Of a stretch of DNA of 64,000 nucleotides, positions 7,138 to 16,310 are shown piece by piece. The stretch spans positions 62,001 through 126,000 of the forward strand of contig CBDBON010000003.1 in assembly GCA_965208395.1 (NCBI GenBank). The letters are read 5' to 3'. Each line of letters opens with the position of its first letter. The first letter of the stretch is position 1. Below the pieces are notes generated by a model that saw nothing but the letters and a program-made list of their open reading frames with translations, was not told the DNA's origin and made no database searches. This DNA is from CBDBON01 sp965208395 (GTDB lineage Bacteria > Chloroflexota > Dehalococcoidia > Lucifugimonadales > CBDBON01). Position numbers and translations under genes: made by a program.

Positions 7138-8820
7138 CTAAGCCCCCCTCCCCTTGCGCCAGGAGTCGCGGAGGGTGACGGTGCGGTTGAAGACGAGGGC
7201 GTCCGGCGACGAGTCCGGGTCCAGGCGGAAGTAGCCCAGCCGCTCGAACTGATAGGGCGTCCCCGTCTCGGCGTCGGCGAGGCCCGGCTCCAGCCGGCAG
7301 CCGGTCAGCATCTCCAGCGAGCCCTGGTTGATGATGCTGTCGTAGTCCCCGGCCTCGTCCGGTCTTTCGACGGTGAACAGGAGGTCGTAGAGGCGCACCT
7401 CGGCCGTCGTTGCATGGGGCGCGCTCACCCAGTGGATGGTGCCCCGAACCCTGCGCCCGTCCGGGGCGTGTCCGCCGCGGGTCTCCGGGTCGTAGGTGCA
7501 GCGCAGCTCGACTACGCTCCCCTGCCCGTCCTTGACGACGTCGACGCACCTGATGAAGTATCCGTACCGGAGCCTCACCTCCCGGCCCGGCGCGAGCCGG
7601 AAGAATTTTCTCGGCGGGTCCTCCAGGAAGTCGTCGCGCTCTATGTAGATCTCCCGCGAGAAAGGGACCCGGCGTGTTCCCATCGACGGGTCCTCCGGGT
7701 TGTTCACTGCCTCCAACTCCTCCACCTCGCCCTCCGGGTAGTTTTCGATCACCACCTTCAGGGGCCGCAGGACGGCCATCCTCCTGTGGGCCTTCGCGTT
7801 CAGGTCCTCCCTGACGAAGTGCTCGAGCATGGCGAACTCGATCGTCTTGGTCCTCTTGCCCACGCCGACGCTCTCTACGAACCGCCTTATCGCCCCGGGG
7901 GTATACCCCCTTCGCCTCATCGCGGCGATGGTCGGCATGCGCGGATCGTCCCAGCCGGAGACGCGGCCCTGCTCGACCAGCGCTCGCAGTCTGCGCTTGC
8001 TGACCGTCACATGGCTGACGTTGAGCCGCGCGAACTCGATCTGCTGGGGGTGGTAGACGCCGAGCGACTCCAGAAGCCAGTCGTACAACGGCCTGTGGTC
8101 TTCGAACTCGGCGGTGCAGATCGAATGGGTGACGCCCTCGATCGAGTCGGACTGGCCGTGTCCGAAGTCGTAGGTGGGGTAGATGGACCAGCTGTCGCCG
8201 GTGCGGTGGTGCGGGGCGTTCACTATCCGGTAGAGGACGGGGTCGCGCATGTTCAGATTGCCAGAGGCCATGTCTATCCTGGCGCGGAGCACGCGCGAGC
8301 CCTCTTCGAACTCGCCCGACCTCATGAGGGTCAGGAGGTCGAGGTTGACCTCGACCGGCCTGTCACGGTACGGGCTGTCCCTACCGGGCTCGGTCAGGGT
8401 GCCCCTGTAGGCCCTGATCTCCTCCGGGCTCAGGTCGCACACGTAGGCCTTTCCGGCCTCGACGAGCTGTACGGCGAACTCGTACAGCCTCTCGAAGTAG
8501 TCGGATGTGAAGTAGAGGTGGTCTCCCCAGTCGTACCCCAGCCACCTGATGTCCCGCTTGAAGGTCTCGACGTACTCTGAGTCCTCTCTGGCGGGATTGG
8601 TGTCGTCGAACCGCAGATGGCAGACCCCTCCGTTCTCCTCGGCAAGTCCGAAGTTGATGGAGACCGACTTGGCGTGACCGATGTGCATGTAGCCGTTGGG
8701 CTCGGGGGGAAAACGGGTAACCACCCTTCCCCCGAACTTTCCGGTCGCAGCGTCCTGCGCGATGATCGAGCGGAGGAAGTCGGACGGATCCTCGGGCTGG
8801 CGCGGCAAGAGGGCTCCCAT
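7138..8820 (-). CDS. glnS: Glutamine-tRNA ligase
   Basis: This 560-residue cytoplasmic class I aminoacyl-tRNA synthetase charges tRNA-Gln directly with glutamine. Visible signatures are the HIGH motif in PEPNGYMHIGHAKS, the KMSKS-like loop VSKRRL, the substrate segment DPVLYRI and YPTYDFGHGQSDS, and the two C-terminal anticodon-binding beta-barrel domains. The length is normal for GlnRS. Its ATG lies one base after the TAA of the upstream FAD oxidoreductase gene, so the two are translationally coupled. The GGAGGA ribosome site lies inside the palindrome that encodes the end of the upstream protein. The presence of glnS suggests the genome may not depend on the GatCAB route for Gln-tRNA. Confidence 0.95.
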   Translation of the reverse strand: MGALLPRQPEDPSDFLRSIIAQDAATGKFGGRVVTRFPPEPNGYMHIGHAKSVSINFGLAEENGGVCHLRFDDTNPAREDSEYVETFKRDIRWLGYDWGDHLYFTSDYFERLYEFAVQLVEAGKAYVCDLSPEEIRAYRGTLTEPGRDSPYRDRPVEVNLDLLTLMRSGEFEEGSRVLRARIDMASGNLNMRDPVLYRIVNAPHHRTGDSWSIYPTYDFGHGQSDSIEGVTHSICTAEFEDHRPLYDWLLESLGVYHPQQIEFARLNVSHVTVSKRRLRALVEQGRVSGWDDPRMPTIAAMRRRGYTPGAIRRFVESVGVGKRTKTIEFAMLEHFVREDLNAKAHRRMAVLRPLKVVIENYPEGEVEELEAVNNPEDPSMGTRRVPFSREIYIERDDFLEDPPRKFFRLAPGREVRLRYGYFIRCVDVVKDGQGSVVELRCTYDPETRGGHAPDGRRVRGTIHWVSAPHATTAEVRLYDLLFTVERPDEAGDYDSIINQGSLEMLTGCRLEPGLADAETGTPYQFERLGYFRLDPDSSPDALVFNRTVTLRDSWRKGRGA

Positions 8821-8821
8821 C

Positions 8822-10738
8822 TTAATCTTCCTCCGCGGAGCCGGGGGAAGAGGCCGGCGACTTCTTCGTGGCGGCGATGGCCCTCGCTAGCTGGACTCGA
8901 CTGACCTCGCCCGGTCGGCAAGGGTCCGGGGCAGACGGCCCGAGCGCCGCGGCGATCCATGCCGCGCGCTGACTCGGCCGGACGGCCTCCTCCGGGTCGA
9001 ACATCAGAGAGCCGGCGGTGGGGCCGTACCCTCCGGCCTGGACCAGAAGCTGCACGGCCGCGAAGTCCGGGCTCCAGACGGGCACGTCGATCAGCCAGCT
9101 GAGAGGGACGCCGTCCGATACCGCTGTCCGCTGGAAGGAGCGGCGCAGCTCCTCGTCGCCGTGCACGCTCTTTGGGGAACGGCGGCGGGCCATGCAGAAG
9201 GAGGCCAGGAGTCCGGCCGCCTCACCGATGTTCCACTCGACGGGGTGGAGCCTGTAGCAGCCGTTGGTGATGTGGGTGGCGCCTATGTTCTTGTTGGCCG
9301 CGATGAGGTTCTCGATCCCGACTGGGATGAGCGCGCCGAGCGGTATCTGGAAGGGCTTCGTCCTCGTGCTGGTCCCGACGTCTCCCTCCCCCGCCTGGTG
9401 GATGTCTATTGGGTACCAGCCCACGCCGACCGAGTCGTCGAAGCGGGCGGCCCGGGGACCGGGCTGGTGGGCGACGGCGACATCCTGCTCCACGATAGTC
9501 GTCAGGGCCTTGATGCGCCTGCCCTCCCGGATGTACGGGAACTTGGACAGGCCGTCCGGCGACCCCATCAGGTCGGGGCGCAGGAGCAGGTTGCGCGCGC
9601 CTGCGCCTTCGGTCTGGAGCCAGCGAGCGAATCCCAGGCTGACTCTCTTGGCGTCCTGCAGCGCGCGGGCCAGGCTTTCAGGGTCCTGGTCGACGAGCGG
9701 CATGTCCCGGTAGTCGTTGCCTGGCCAGTTGAACATGGTGATGTCGTGGTCGTACCTGCCGGGAAACTGCCGCGCTTCCACGAGCCTCCGGTACGTCCAG
9801 AGGGGGCCTTTGGTGCCCGGCGTTCTATCGAAGAGGTCGTACTCCAGCCATCCCGACTCCTCCCCGTATATCTCGCCCCCGTGGACGTGGATGCGGAGGC
9901 TGTACGGCTGCCGGTCGCGGTAGTGTGCGTATCTTTCCGGCTCCGGGATGGTGTTGTCTTCGCCCTGTGGACAGCGCTCCATGGTGAAGGTGTAGGTGCA
10001 GCTCTGGACGCAGTGGGCCTTCGGTGCCCCAGGCTGGGCGTGCGGCTCGCCCGTCTCATGGACGCTCTCCGCCCCGACCGCGTATGAGGCGCCGGTCAGC
10101 GGCAGGAGGTCGCCAAGCTCGGTGGCGTCCAGCACGTAGTCGAAGCTGAAGCGGACGGCGCTTCCGTCGTCGAGATTCATGGCCTTAAGCGAGACGACCC
10201 GGCCCTGGTCGACCAGCGTCTCGACGGCCCTGGTGCGCATGAATACGCGTAGCCTGCCAGACTCGATCTCAGGCGCCAGAAGCGCGTCCAGCGCGCGGAG
10301 CGCCACCGGGGGCTCGAAGGCGAGCCGCGTGACCCAGCAGCTGCCCGGATTCAGGGGCTCATGCCTATCAGCCTCGGGGATGAGCCGTCGGTACTGGTCC
10401 CGGATGGTCTCGCGCAGCTGGTAGTAGGTCCGCGTGCCGCCGAACCGCTCGATATGCTCATGCTCGTCAAGCGCGGAGACGCCCTGAGAGGTGGCCTGTC
10501 CGCCGAGCCAGTCGGTCTCCTCCAGCAGGCACACGCTCCGCCCGTGGCGTGCGGCGGCCCACGCGGCGGCCACTCCGCCGAGACCGCCGCCAACGACGAG
10601 GACGTCGCACTTGACGTCGACAACCCGAACCGTGTGATCGACGCCGACCACGGCGGCGAGCGGATCGCCGTAGGGCGTGACTTTCATCACGTCCAACAGA
10701 GAGTTGATTCTGTGAGTGCGAAGTCCGGCTTGGCTCAT
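8822..10738 (-). CDS. FAD-dependent oxidoreductase (FAD_oxidored family)
   Basis: This 638-residue protein has an FAD-binding Rossmann motif, VLVVGGGLGGVAAAWAAARHG, near residue 45, followed by an acidic LLEE. LGGQATSQGVSALDEHEH is typical of the FAD_oxidored (PF12831) family. Members are often annotated as xanthan lyase or hypothetical oxidoreductases; the substrate cannot be read from the sequence. There is no signal peptide. The start is uncertain: the ATG at 10738 has no ribosome site, but a possible promoter (TGGACT N18 TAGACT) ends 11 bases upstream, so the message may be nearly leaderless; an internal ATG at 10687 is the alternative. The last dozen residues are encoded by a palindromic repeat. 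Confidence 0.8.
   Translation of the reverse strand: MSQAGLRTHRINSLLDVMKVTPYGDPLAAVVGVDHTVRVVDVKCDVLVVGGGLGGVAAAWAAARHGRSVCLLEETDWLGGQATSQGVSALDEHEHIERFGGTRTYYQLRETIRDQYRRLIPEADRHEPLNPGSCWVTRLAFEPPVALRALDALLAPEIESGRLRVFMRTRAVETLVDQGRVVSLKAMNLDDGSAVRFSFDYVLDATELGDLLPLTGASYAVGAESVHETGEPHAQPGAPKAHCVQSCTYTFTMERCPQGEDNTIPEPERYAHYRDRQPYSLRIHVHGGEIYGEESGWLEYDLFDRTPGTKGPLWTYRRLVEARQFPGRYDHDITMFNWPGNDYRDMPLVDQDPESLARALQDAKRVSLGFARWLQTEGAGARNLLLRPDLMGSPDGLSKFPYIREGRRIKALTTIVEQDVAVAHQPGPRAARFDDSVGVGWYPIDIHQAGEGDVGTSTRTKPFQIPLGALIPVGIENLIAANKNIGATHITNGCYRLHPVEWNIGEAAGLLASFCMARRRSPKSVHGDEELRRSFQRTAVSDGVPLSWLIDVPVWSPDFAAVQLLVQAGGYGPTAGSLMFDPEEAVRPSQRAAWIAAALGPSAPDPCRPGEVSRVQLARAIAATKKSPASSPGSAEED
8827..8850. 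repeat. Dispersed GC-rich palindrome, copy 2
   Basis: A CTTCCTCCGCGG...GGGGGAAG palindrome covers the last codons of the FAD oxidoreductase gene and contains the glnS ribosome site. It is related to 338-359 and, as reverse complement, to 53331-53355. Confidence 0.55.
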
Positions 10739-10949
10739 ATCCGGGGTCTAGTCTACCGACCGGCGACGCTCACAGTCCAGCGGCGGTTGGCAGCACCTGC
10801 CTCCGATTGAAAATGCCCTTGATGGTGACTTGTTCCCACACCGGGACAATCGCTAATCCCCCACGCGCCGCTGGACTGGGGCCAAAGCGGCTTTCGCCGG
10901 GTTGCTGAAAGAACACTGCCGCGTCTATCCTTGCCGGAGGAGGCAGGAC

Positions 10950-12638
10950 ATGGTCAAGTTGAGTGGTGGGGAAGCTCTTGCTAAATCGCTTGTAAGGGAA
11001 GGCGTCGAGGTCGTATTCGGAATACCTGGCATACAGATTTACGGTATTGTCGCCGGGATCCGGGATGAGCCTGGCATTCGTATGATCACCACACGGCACG
11101 AACAGGCTACGACATACATGGCCGACGGCTATGCCCGTGCGTCGGGCAAGCCAGGGGTTGCGCTGGTGGTCCCAGGTGTTGGCATCTACAACGCGGCGGC
11201 CGGCCTGACCAACGCATACTCGCGCTCCACGCCCGTGCTCCTCATCGCGGGCCAGATCCCGCGCGCCGCCATCGGCAAGAACAACGGGGCCCCGCACGAA
11301 ATCGCCGACCAGTCCGGCACGGTGCGCTCCGTGACCAAGTGGCAGCGACGGGCGTCCAGGCCTCGCGAAGTTCCGGACGCCGTGTTCGAGGCGTTCCGGC
11401 AGATGCGCTCCGGCCGTCCCCGTCCGGCGCTGATCGAGATGCCGCCCGACGCGGGCGTGGAGCGAGAGGATGTGGAGCTGCGGAGTCCCGCACGTATCTC
11501 GAGGATCGTACCCAGTCCCCAGGATCTTAGGGAGGCGGCCCAGGTCATATCGAGGTCCGTCACGCCCCTTATTTACGCGGGAGGCGGCGTGGCGCGGTCC
11601 GATGCGGAACAGGCCCTGGTCAGGCTGGCCGAAGCGACGAACATACCTGTGGTTACGTCCAGCGGCGGCAAGGGAGTCATCCCTGACAGCCATCCGCTGT
11701 CCTACGGCTCCTGCTTCAGCCCCCGGGGCGAGAGACAGGAGATGAACCAGCTCTACGAGGTGATGCAGTCCGCCGACGTGGTGATAGGAATCGGCGCACG
11801 CTTCGCACTGGGCAATCCGGCGGGCGAGGCGTCCACGCTGGTGAACATCAATATAGACGACGAGGAGCTCACGAAGCACCAGGCCAACACGATCCCTCTG
11901 CACGGCGACGCCAGGGCGACGATCGAGGCATTGTTTCCTCACCTCATCGAGGCCGGGGCGGGGGAGCGTCCGTCGCCCGTCGAGGCCGTCAGCGCGGCCC
12001 GCAAGCTGATAGCCTACTACGACATCCGGCTCAAGGAGCCGCAGTATGCGGTCCTAGAGGCTATGCAGAAGGGCATACCGGAAGATGCCTTCGTCGTCTG
12101 GGATGTTACACAGTTAGGCTGGTACGCCCGCACCCACTACCAGGTCAACCACCCGAAGACGTACATCGACTCCGGCTACTCGTTCAACCTCGGCTACGCC
12201 TTCCCGACCGCGCTGGGCGTGAAGGTAGCTAGGCCCGACCGCCCAGTGGTCTGCGTGGCCGGAGACGGCGGTTTCATGTTCACCTCGTCCGAGCTCTCCA
12301 CTGCTCTGAAGTACGGCATCGACGTCGTGACCGTGGTCTTCAGGAACGACTCCTACGGCAACATTGCCAGCGACCTCGACGATGCATTTGGCGGAGCCTA
12401 TGAGACCGACCTGCACAACCCAGACTTGGTCAGATTCGCGGAGTCGTTCGGCGCAATCGGCATGAGAGCGGACGACCCGATGGAGTTGGAGAGGCTGATT
12501 CCACTCGCGTTGGAGCAGCGGAGTCCGGTGATTATCGACGTGCCCTTGGGAGATATGCCTGTACCGCGAGCGCCACAGTTAGCACCGTTTTACAGCCTGC
12601 CCTGGACCATGCCCCAGGAGGGCCTGATACAGTCCTGA
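10950..12638 (+). CDS. Thiamine pyrophosphate-binding enzyme, acetolactate synthase-like
   Basis: This 562-residue protein starts at the ATG at 10950, placed by the strong GGAGGAGG upstream. It has the cofactor-activating Glu51 in TTRHEQATTYMADGYARASG, a central TPP_enzyme_M domain, and a C-terminal PP domain with VAGDGGFMFTSSELSTA and the Mg-binding FRNDSYGN. It resembles the catalytic subunit of acetolactate synthase or glyoxylate carboligase, but no small subunit is adjacent. It is about as long as the other TPP enzyme in this window, and the two share domain order but not close sequence. A role in catabolism of small oxo-acids is likely. The neighbouring serine hydrolase and aminotransferase genes follow on the same strand. 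Confidence 0.85.
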   Translation: MVKLSGGEALAKSLVREGVEVVFGIPGIQIYGIVAGIRDEPGIRMITTRHEQATTYMADGYARASGKPGVALVVPGVGIYNAAAGLTNAYSRSTPVLLIAGQIPRAAIGKNNGAPHEIADQSGTVRSVTKWQRRASRPREVPDAVFEAFRQMRSGRPRPALIEMPPDAGVEREDVELRSPARISRIVPSPQDLREAAQVISRSVTPLIYAGGGVARSDAEQALVRLAEATNIPVVTSSGGKGVIPDSHPLSYGSCFSPRGERQEMNQLYEVMQSADVVIGIGARFALGNPAGEASTLVNINIDDEELTKHQANTIPLHGDARATIEALFPHLIEAGAGERPSPVEAVSAARKLIAYYDIRLKEPQYAVLEAMQKGIPEDAFVVWDVTQLGWYARTHYQVNHPKTYIDSGYSFNLGYAFPTALGVKVARPDRPVVCVAGDGGFMFTSSELSTALKYGIDVVTVVFRNDSYGNIASDLDDAFGGAYETDLHNPDLVRFAESFGAIGMRADDPMELERLIPLALEQRSPVIIDVPLGDMPVPRAPQLAPFYSLPWTMPQEGLIQS

Positions 12639-12774
12639 TGCGTTGCCGGAGACTGATGGAAATCTCGCCTTACTCCTAACGGGGCACATCCTCCGGTCGA
12701 TCACGGGGCGGACATGGCGCTCCGGCTGTATTAGAATGCGGTCGCACCGACATACACCCGGACAGGAGGCTCCA

Positions 12775-14241
12775 ATGGCTACGACGTTTCAAAAGGCCGA
12801 CGCCGACAGGGTCAGATCCGTGACGACCCGGCTTGTGGAGGAGCACCACCTTCCAGGCGTATCGGTCGGCGTCGTGATCGGCGACGACCTAGTCTTCGCC
12901 GAGGGCTTCGGCTATGCCGACATAGAGAGCGGGCGACGCCAGGACCCGGCCCTCAGACAGCGGATCGGCTCGATAACCAAGACTATGGTCGGCATGTGCA
13001 CGATGGCGCTCGTGGACGAGGGACGCCTTTCGCTGGACGACCGTGTCGTCGACCTGCTGCCCGACATCACGCTCCATGGCCCGGCCGAGACCCTCGCCGT
13101 CCGGCACCTCGTCACTCACACGGGCGGGATAGGCGAGGCGCCGACCATGGCGAGCATCATCGATCCGTACGAGGCGCTATGGTCAGACACGCCCGACGTG
13201 CCGCCGATCTCCGAGTCCTACCCCGACGGCATCCTCATCGAGGCTACTCCCGGGACGAAGTGGTGCTACGCTAACCACGGCTTCGGGCTGCTCGGCGAGA
13301 TCATCGCCAGGATCGAGGACAGCCCGATAGAGAGGGTGCTGGAGCAGCGGCTCTTCGAGCCCCTGGGCATGGCCGACTCGGACTGCTACGACCGTCCCCA
13401 TCCGGACCTGACGACGGGCTACCACCGCGCGCCGGGCATCGAGGAGCTCGACAGGCTGGAGCTGATCGGCCAAGACCCCGAAGTGGAGGAGACGGTCGAC
13501 GGCTACAACATAAGAGGCAGGCACATCTACGTCAGGCCGAGGGCCGCCGGGGCGGTCGAATCGACGGTACCGGACATGGCCCGGTACGCCTCCGCGTTGC
13601 TGAGGCGCGGAGGCGGCGTAGTGAAGCCGGAGACGTTCGACCTGATGGTCTCTCCCCAGTGGTGCCCGGACGAGCGGCTGTGCAGCCTTGGGATCACCTT
13701 TCAGCGGCAGGCGAGATTCGGACGACGGACCTTCTTCCACGGGGGCGGAGTCGCGGGGGGGTGGAACACCTACATGATGGTCGTCCCGGCGGAGAGCATG
13801 GCGTTGCTGGTCCACATGAACCTCTCTTCGGACCTGCTGGAGCCGGTCGTGTCGGGGATCACACAGGCGGCGCTGGACGCTCCGGGGTATGCATACTCCT
13901 CCGATCCCCCCGCGCCCGAGATCGCGGCCAGCGCTCCGGGCGTCTACGAGGTGCTGCCGGGCCATCTGACCAACCACCGCCCTGTGACCAGCATGGGGAG
14001 AGTGCAGATAACGGCCGACGAGGATGGGCTAATCTTCAGGTCGCGCAGAGGACCGGCGAGAGAGGGCGTGCGGATGCGTCCCGCCGACACGGACGATCCC
14101 GCCCTCTTCGCGCTGGATACCGGGGCCGCGGAGCCAACCCGAGTCGTCCTCGTGCGAGACGATGACGGGAGCATCAGAGGTCTCAGACTGGACCGGCTGG
14201 TCTACATGGAGCGCAACGGAGGGCTCCAGCCCTGGGCATGA
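12775..14241 (+). CDS. Serine hydrolase, beta-lactamase class C / D-aminopeptidase type
   Basis: This 488-residue protein starts at the ATG at 12775, where AGGAGG lies seven bases upstream; an earlier in-frame start has no ribosome site. Catalytic motifs of the penicillin-binding-protein fold are present: SITK at residues 66-69, the Tyr-X-Asn motif YAN at 165-167, and HGGG near residue 322 in place of KTG. The C-terminal 120 residues look like a lipocalin-like beta-barrel found in esterase EstB and D-aminopeptidase relatives. There is no signal peptide or lipobox, so it is probably cytoplasmic. It may cleave an amide, ester or D-amino acid peptide. Its stop overlaps the start of the aminotransferase gene by four bases, implying coupled expression. 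Confidence 0.85.
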   Translation: MATTFQKADADRVRSVTTRLVEEHHLPGVSVGVVIGDDLVFAEGFGYADIESGRRQDPALRQRIGSITKTMVGMCTMALVDEGRLSLDDRVVDLLPDITLHGPAETLAVRHLVTHTGGIGEAPTMASIIDPYEALWSDTPDVPPISESYPDGILIEATPGTKWCYANHGFGLLGEIIARIEDSPIERVLEQRLFEPLGMADSDCYDRPHPDLTTGYHRAPGIEELDRLELIGQDPEVEETVDGYNIRGRHIYVRPRAAGAVESTVPDMARYASALLRRGGGVVKPETFDLMVSPQWCPDERLCSLGITFQRQARFGRRTFFHGGGVAGGWNTYMMVVPAESMALLVHMNLSSDLLEPVVSGITQAALDAPGYAYSSDPPAPEIAASAPGVYEVLPGHLTNHRPVTSMGRVQITADEDGLIFRSRRGPAREGVRMRPADTDDPALFALDTGAAEPTRVVLVRDDDGSIRGLRLDRLVYMERNGGLQPWA

Positions 14242-15407
14242 CCAGTCCCCTTCCCGCCCTACTGGCTGACTTCAAAGAGGGCGTGATCGACCTCGGGTGG
14301 GGACATCCCTCACCAAGACTGCTACCGGTCGACGCCATGAGACAGGCGGCCGACCGGATCTTTTCGCGGGGGACGACCGAGCCGTTCCAGTATGGCGCGG
14401 CGCAGGGCTACGGCCCCTTCCTAGAGGCGCTCGCGGGGTTCCTGTCCGGCCAGCCCTCCTACGGGATGAGGGTCGACCCCCGGAGGCTATTCCTGGTAGC
14501 CGGCGCGTCGCAGGGCCTAGACCTCGCCTGCACGCTGTTCGCGCGGGACGGCGACACCGTCCTGGTCGAGGAGCCGACCTATTTCGTCGTCGAGGGCATA
14601 CTCAGGGCGCACCGTCTCGACGTCAGGGGTGTTCCCACCGATGAGGACGGCCTGGACGTGGATGCGCTGGAGGAGATGCTCGAGTCGGACCTGGTCCGTC
14701 CGAGGCTCGTCTACACGATACCCTCCTACCACAATCCGACCGGCTCGGTGCTTCCCGAAGAGCGGCGGAGACGGTTGGTCGAGCTGGCCCACCGGTACGA
14801 GTTCCTCGTGCTGGCCGACGAGGTGTACCAGCTGCTGCATTTCGGCGATGCCCCCACCCGCCCCGTCATCGCATTCGACGACGAGGAGGGCGGCAGGACG
14901 ATCTCCTTCGGCTCCTTCTCGAAGATACTGTCGCCGGGGCTGCGAGTCGGGTGGATACAGGCGGCTCCCGGCCTGATCGAGCGGTTCGCCGACGCGGCAC
15001 TGTCGTTCAGCGGCGGCGGCCTCAACCACTTTGCTTCCGCGCTGGCCAGAGAGGTGATAGAGCTGGGCCTGCTGGAGAGGAACGTCGTCGAGCTCAGGGA
15101 GGTGTATGCCGACCGGGCGGCTGCGATGTCCTACGCGATTCGCGAACACCTGGGCGGGTTGGCGACCTACGGCGAGCCGTCCGGAGGCTACTACTTCTGG
15201 CTGCGTTTTCCCGATAGTCTCGATGCGGCCGGGCTGCTGCCGGCCGCGGAGGAGGCCGGCGTCTGGTACAGGCCCGGCAACGCCTTTTCGGAGTCGGGAC
15301 GATTCGCCAGCTATCTCCGGCTCACCTACACCTTCTACGAGAAGGAGAGGCTGGTCGAGGGAGTGAAACGGCTAGCCGACGCCGTCGCGTCGGAGCGGAC
15401 CGGATGA
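14238..15407 (+). CDS. PLP-dependent aminotransferase, class I/II (MocR/2-aminoadipate type)
   Basis: This 389-residue fold-type I aminotransferase has TIPSYHNPTG (substrate and PLP contacts), VLADEVYQLL with the Asp that pairs the pyridine nitrogen, and SFGSFSKILSPGLRVGW with the Schiff-base Lys229. It lacks the GntR DNA-binding domain of true MocR regulators and is closest in style to 2-aminoadipate or aromatic aminotransferases (LysN/AroAT group). It overlaps the upstream serine hydrolase gene by ATGA and is followed 17 bases later by a second serine hydrolase. The trio looks like an operon that may hydrolyse an amide or lactam and transaminate the released amine; that is inference from context. 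Confidence 0.85.
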   Translation: MTSPLPALLADFKEGVIDLGWGHPSPRLLPVDAMRQAADRIFSRGTTEPFQYGAAQGYGPFLEALAGFLSGQPSYGMRVDPRRLFLVAGASQGLDLACTLFARDGDTVLVEEPTYFVVEGILRAHRLDVRGVPTDEDGLDVDALEEMLESDLVRPRLVYTIPSYHNPTGSVLPEERRRRLVELAHRYEFLVLADEVYQLLHFGDAPTRPVIAFDDEEGGRTISFGSFSKILSPGLRVGWIQAAPGLIERFADAALSFSGGGLNHFASALAREVIELGLLERNVVELREVYADRAAAMSYAIREHLGGLATYGEPSGGYYFWLRFPDSLDAAGLLPAAEEAGVWYRPGNAFSESGRFASYLRLTYTFYEKERLVEGVKRLADAVASERTG

Positions 15408-15424
15408 GCTAGAGGAGGACCGAA

Positions 15425-16297
15425 ATGGCCAGCACATACCAGGAACCACGACAAGACTCCATGTCGGAGCTGGGCGACCGGTTGAACCGGCTCTGCGAGG
15501 ATCAGCCGTTCCGTACGCAGTGGTACCTGAAGGACCTCGTCACGGGAGAGTCGGCGCACCGCCGGGGCGACGAGGTGACCACCTCAGCCAGCACGCGAAA
15601 GATCGCCATCCTGGCGGCGGCCCTCAAGGCCGTCAACGAAGGGCGGCTGGCCATAGACCAGCCCGTCGTCATCCAGGCCAAGTACCAGGACAACACCTCC
15701 GGCTGCTTCCAGCACCTGCGCCCCGGCTTCACCATCCGGCTCCGCGACGCCCTCGTGATGATGATCATCGTGAGCGACAACACCTGTACGGGAACGGTGG
15801 TCGATCTCGTAGGACTGGACGAGGTCAACGCGCTAAGCCGCGCAATCGGCATGCGAGGCACCACGCACAGACACGGCATACCACCCGTTCTTCCCCGAAG
15901 CCATGCGACCGACGCGACTAACACGACGACAGCCGCCGACGTGGGGCTGCTGCTGGAGCTGATCCTGAGGGGAGCGTCCGACGCGGACGCGGCGTCGCGG
16001 CTGGGGATGACGCCGGAGCTTTGCCGGCTCGCCTTGGACATCCTGAGCTGGCAGAAGCTGAGGGGGCGGCTGCCGTCTATGCTGCCGGAGGGTACGAAGG
16101 TGGCGCACAAGACGGGCACGGGGGCCAGATGCTGCAACGACGCGGGTATCGTCTACCGGGATGGCGAGGCTCTGTTCATCCTGAGCGTGTACACGGACAG
16201 CGACACGCCTGAGCTGGACGACGGCACTCCGTACCAGTACGCCGCGTCGACACTGATAGGGCGCCTTGCGAGGACCTGCTACGACGTGCTCGGATAG
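15425..16297 (+). CDS. Serine hydrolase with class A beta-lactamase fold
   Basis: This 290-residue protein has the three motifs of the class A fold: STRK at residues 56-59, SDN at 117-119 and KTG at 229-231. The omega-loop region reads ATDATNTTTA where class A beta-lactamases have ExxLN with the general base Glu166, and no such Glu is visible. A signal peptide is also missing. It is therefore unlikely to be a secreted antibiotic-inactivating enzyme; a cytoplasmic amidase, esterase or peptidase is more plausible. A GGAGGA ribosome site precedes the ATG by six bases. It closes the hydrolase-aminotransferase-hydrolase operon and converges with a conserved unknown gene. Confidence 0.8.
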   Translation: MASTYQEPRQDSMSELGDRLNRLCEDQPFRTQWYLKDLVTGESAHRRGDEVTTSASTRKIAILAAALKAVNEGRLAIDQPVVIQAKYQDNTSGCFQHLRPGFTIRLRDALVMMIIVSDNTCTGTVVDLVGLDEVNALSRAIGMRGTTHRHGIPPVLPRSHATDATNTTTAADVGLLLELILRGASDADAASRLGMTPELCRLALDILSWQKLRGRLPSMLPEGTKVAHKTGTGARCCNDAGIVYRDGEALFILSVYTDSDTPELDDGTPYQYAASTLIGRLARTCYDVLG

Positions 16298-16310
16298 GAA
16301 TCGGAGCACG
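16285..16310. terminator. Hairpin at convergent gene ends
   Basis: CGTGCTC and GAGCACG form a 7-bp stem that begins inside the last codons of the serine hydrolase gene and ends one base before the stop of the opposite gene at 16311. A shared bidirectional terminator is plausible; no U-run is seen. Confidence 0.45.

Noticed and set aside
15425..16297. Antibiotic-resistance class A beta-lactamase
   Set aside because: The fold motifs are present, but the signal peptide and the ExxLN general base are not, so resistance activity is not supported.
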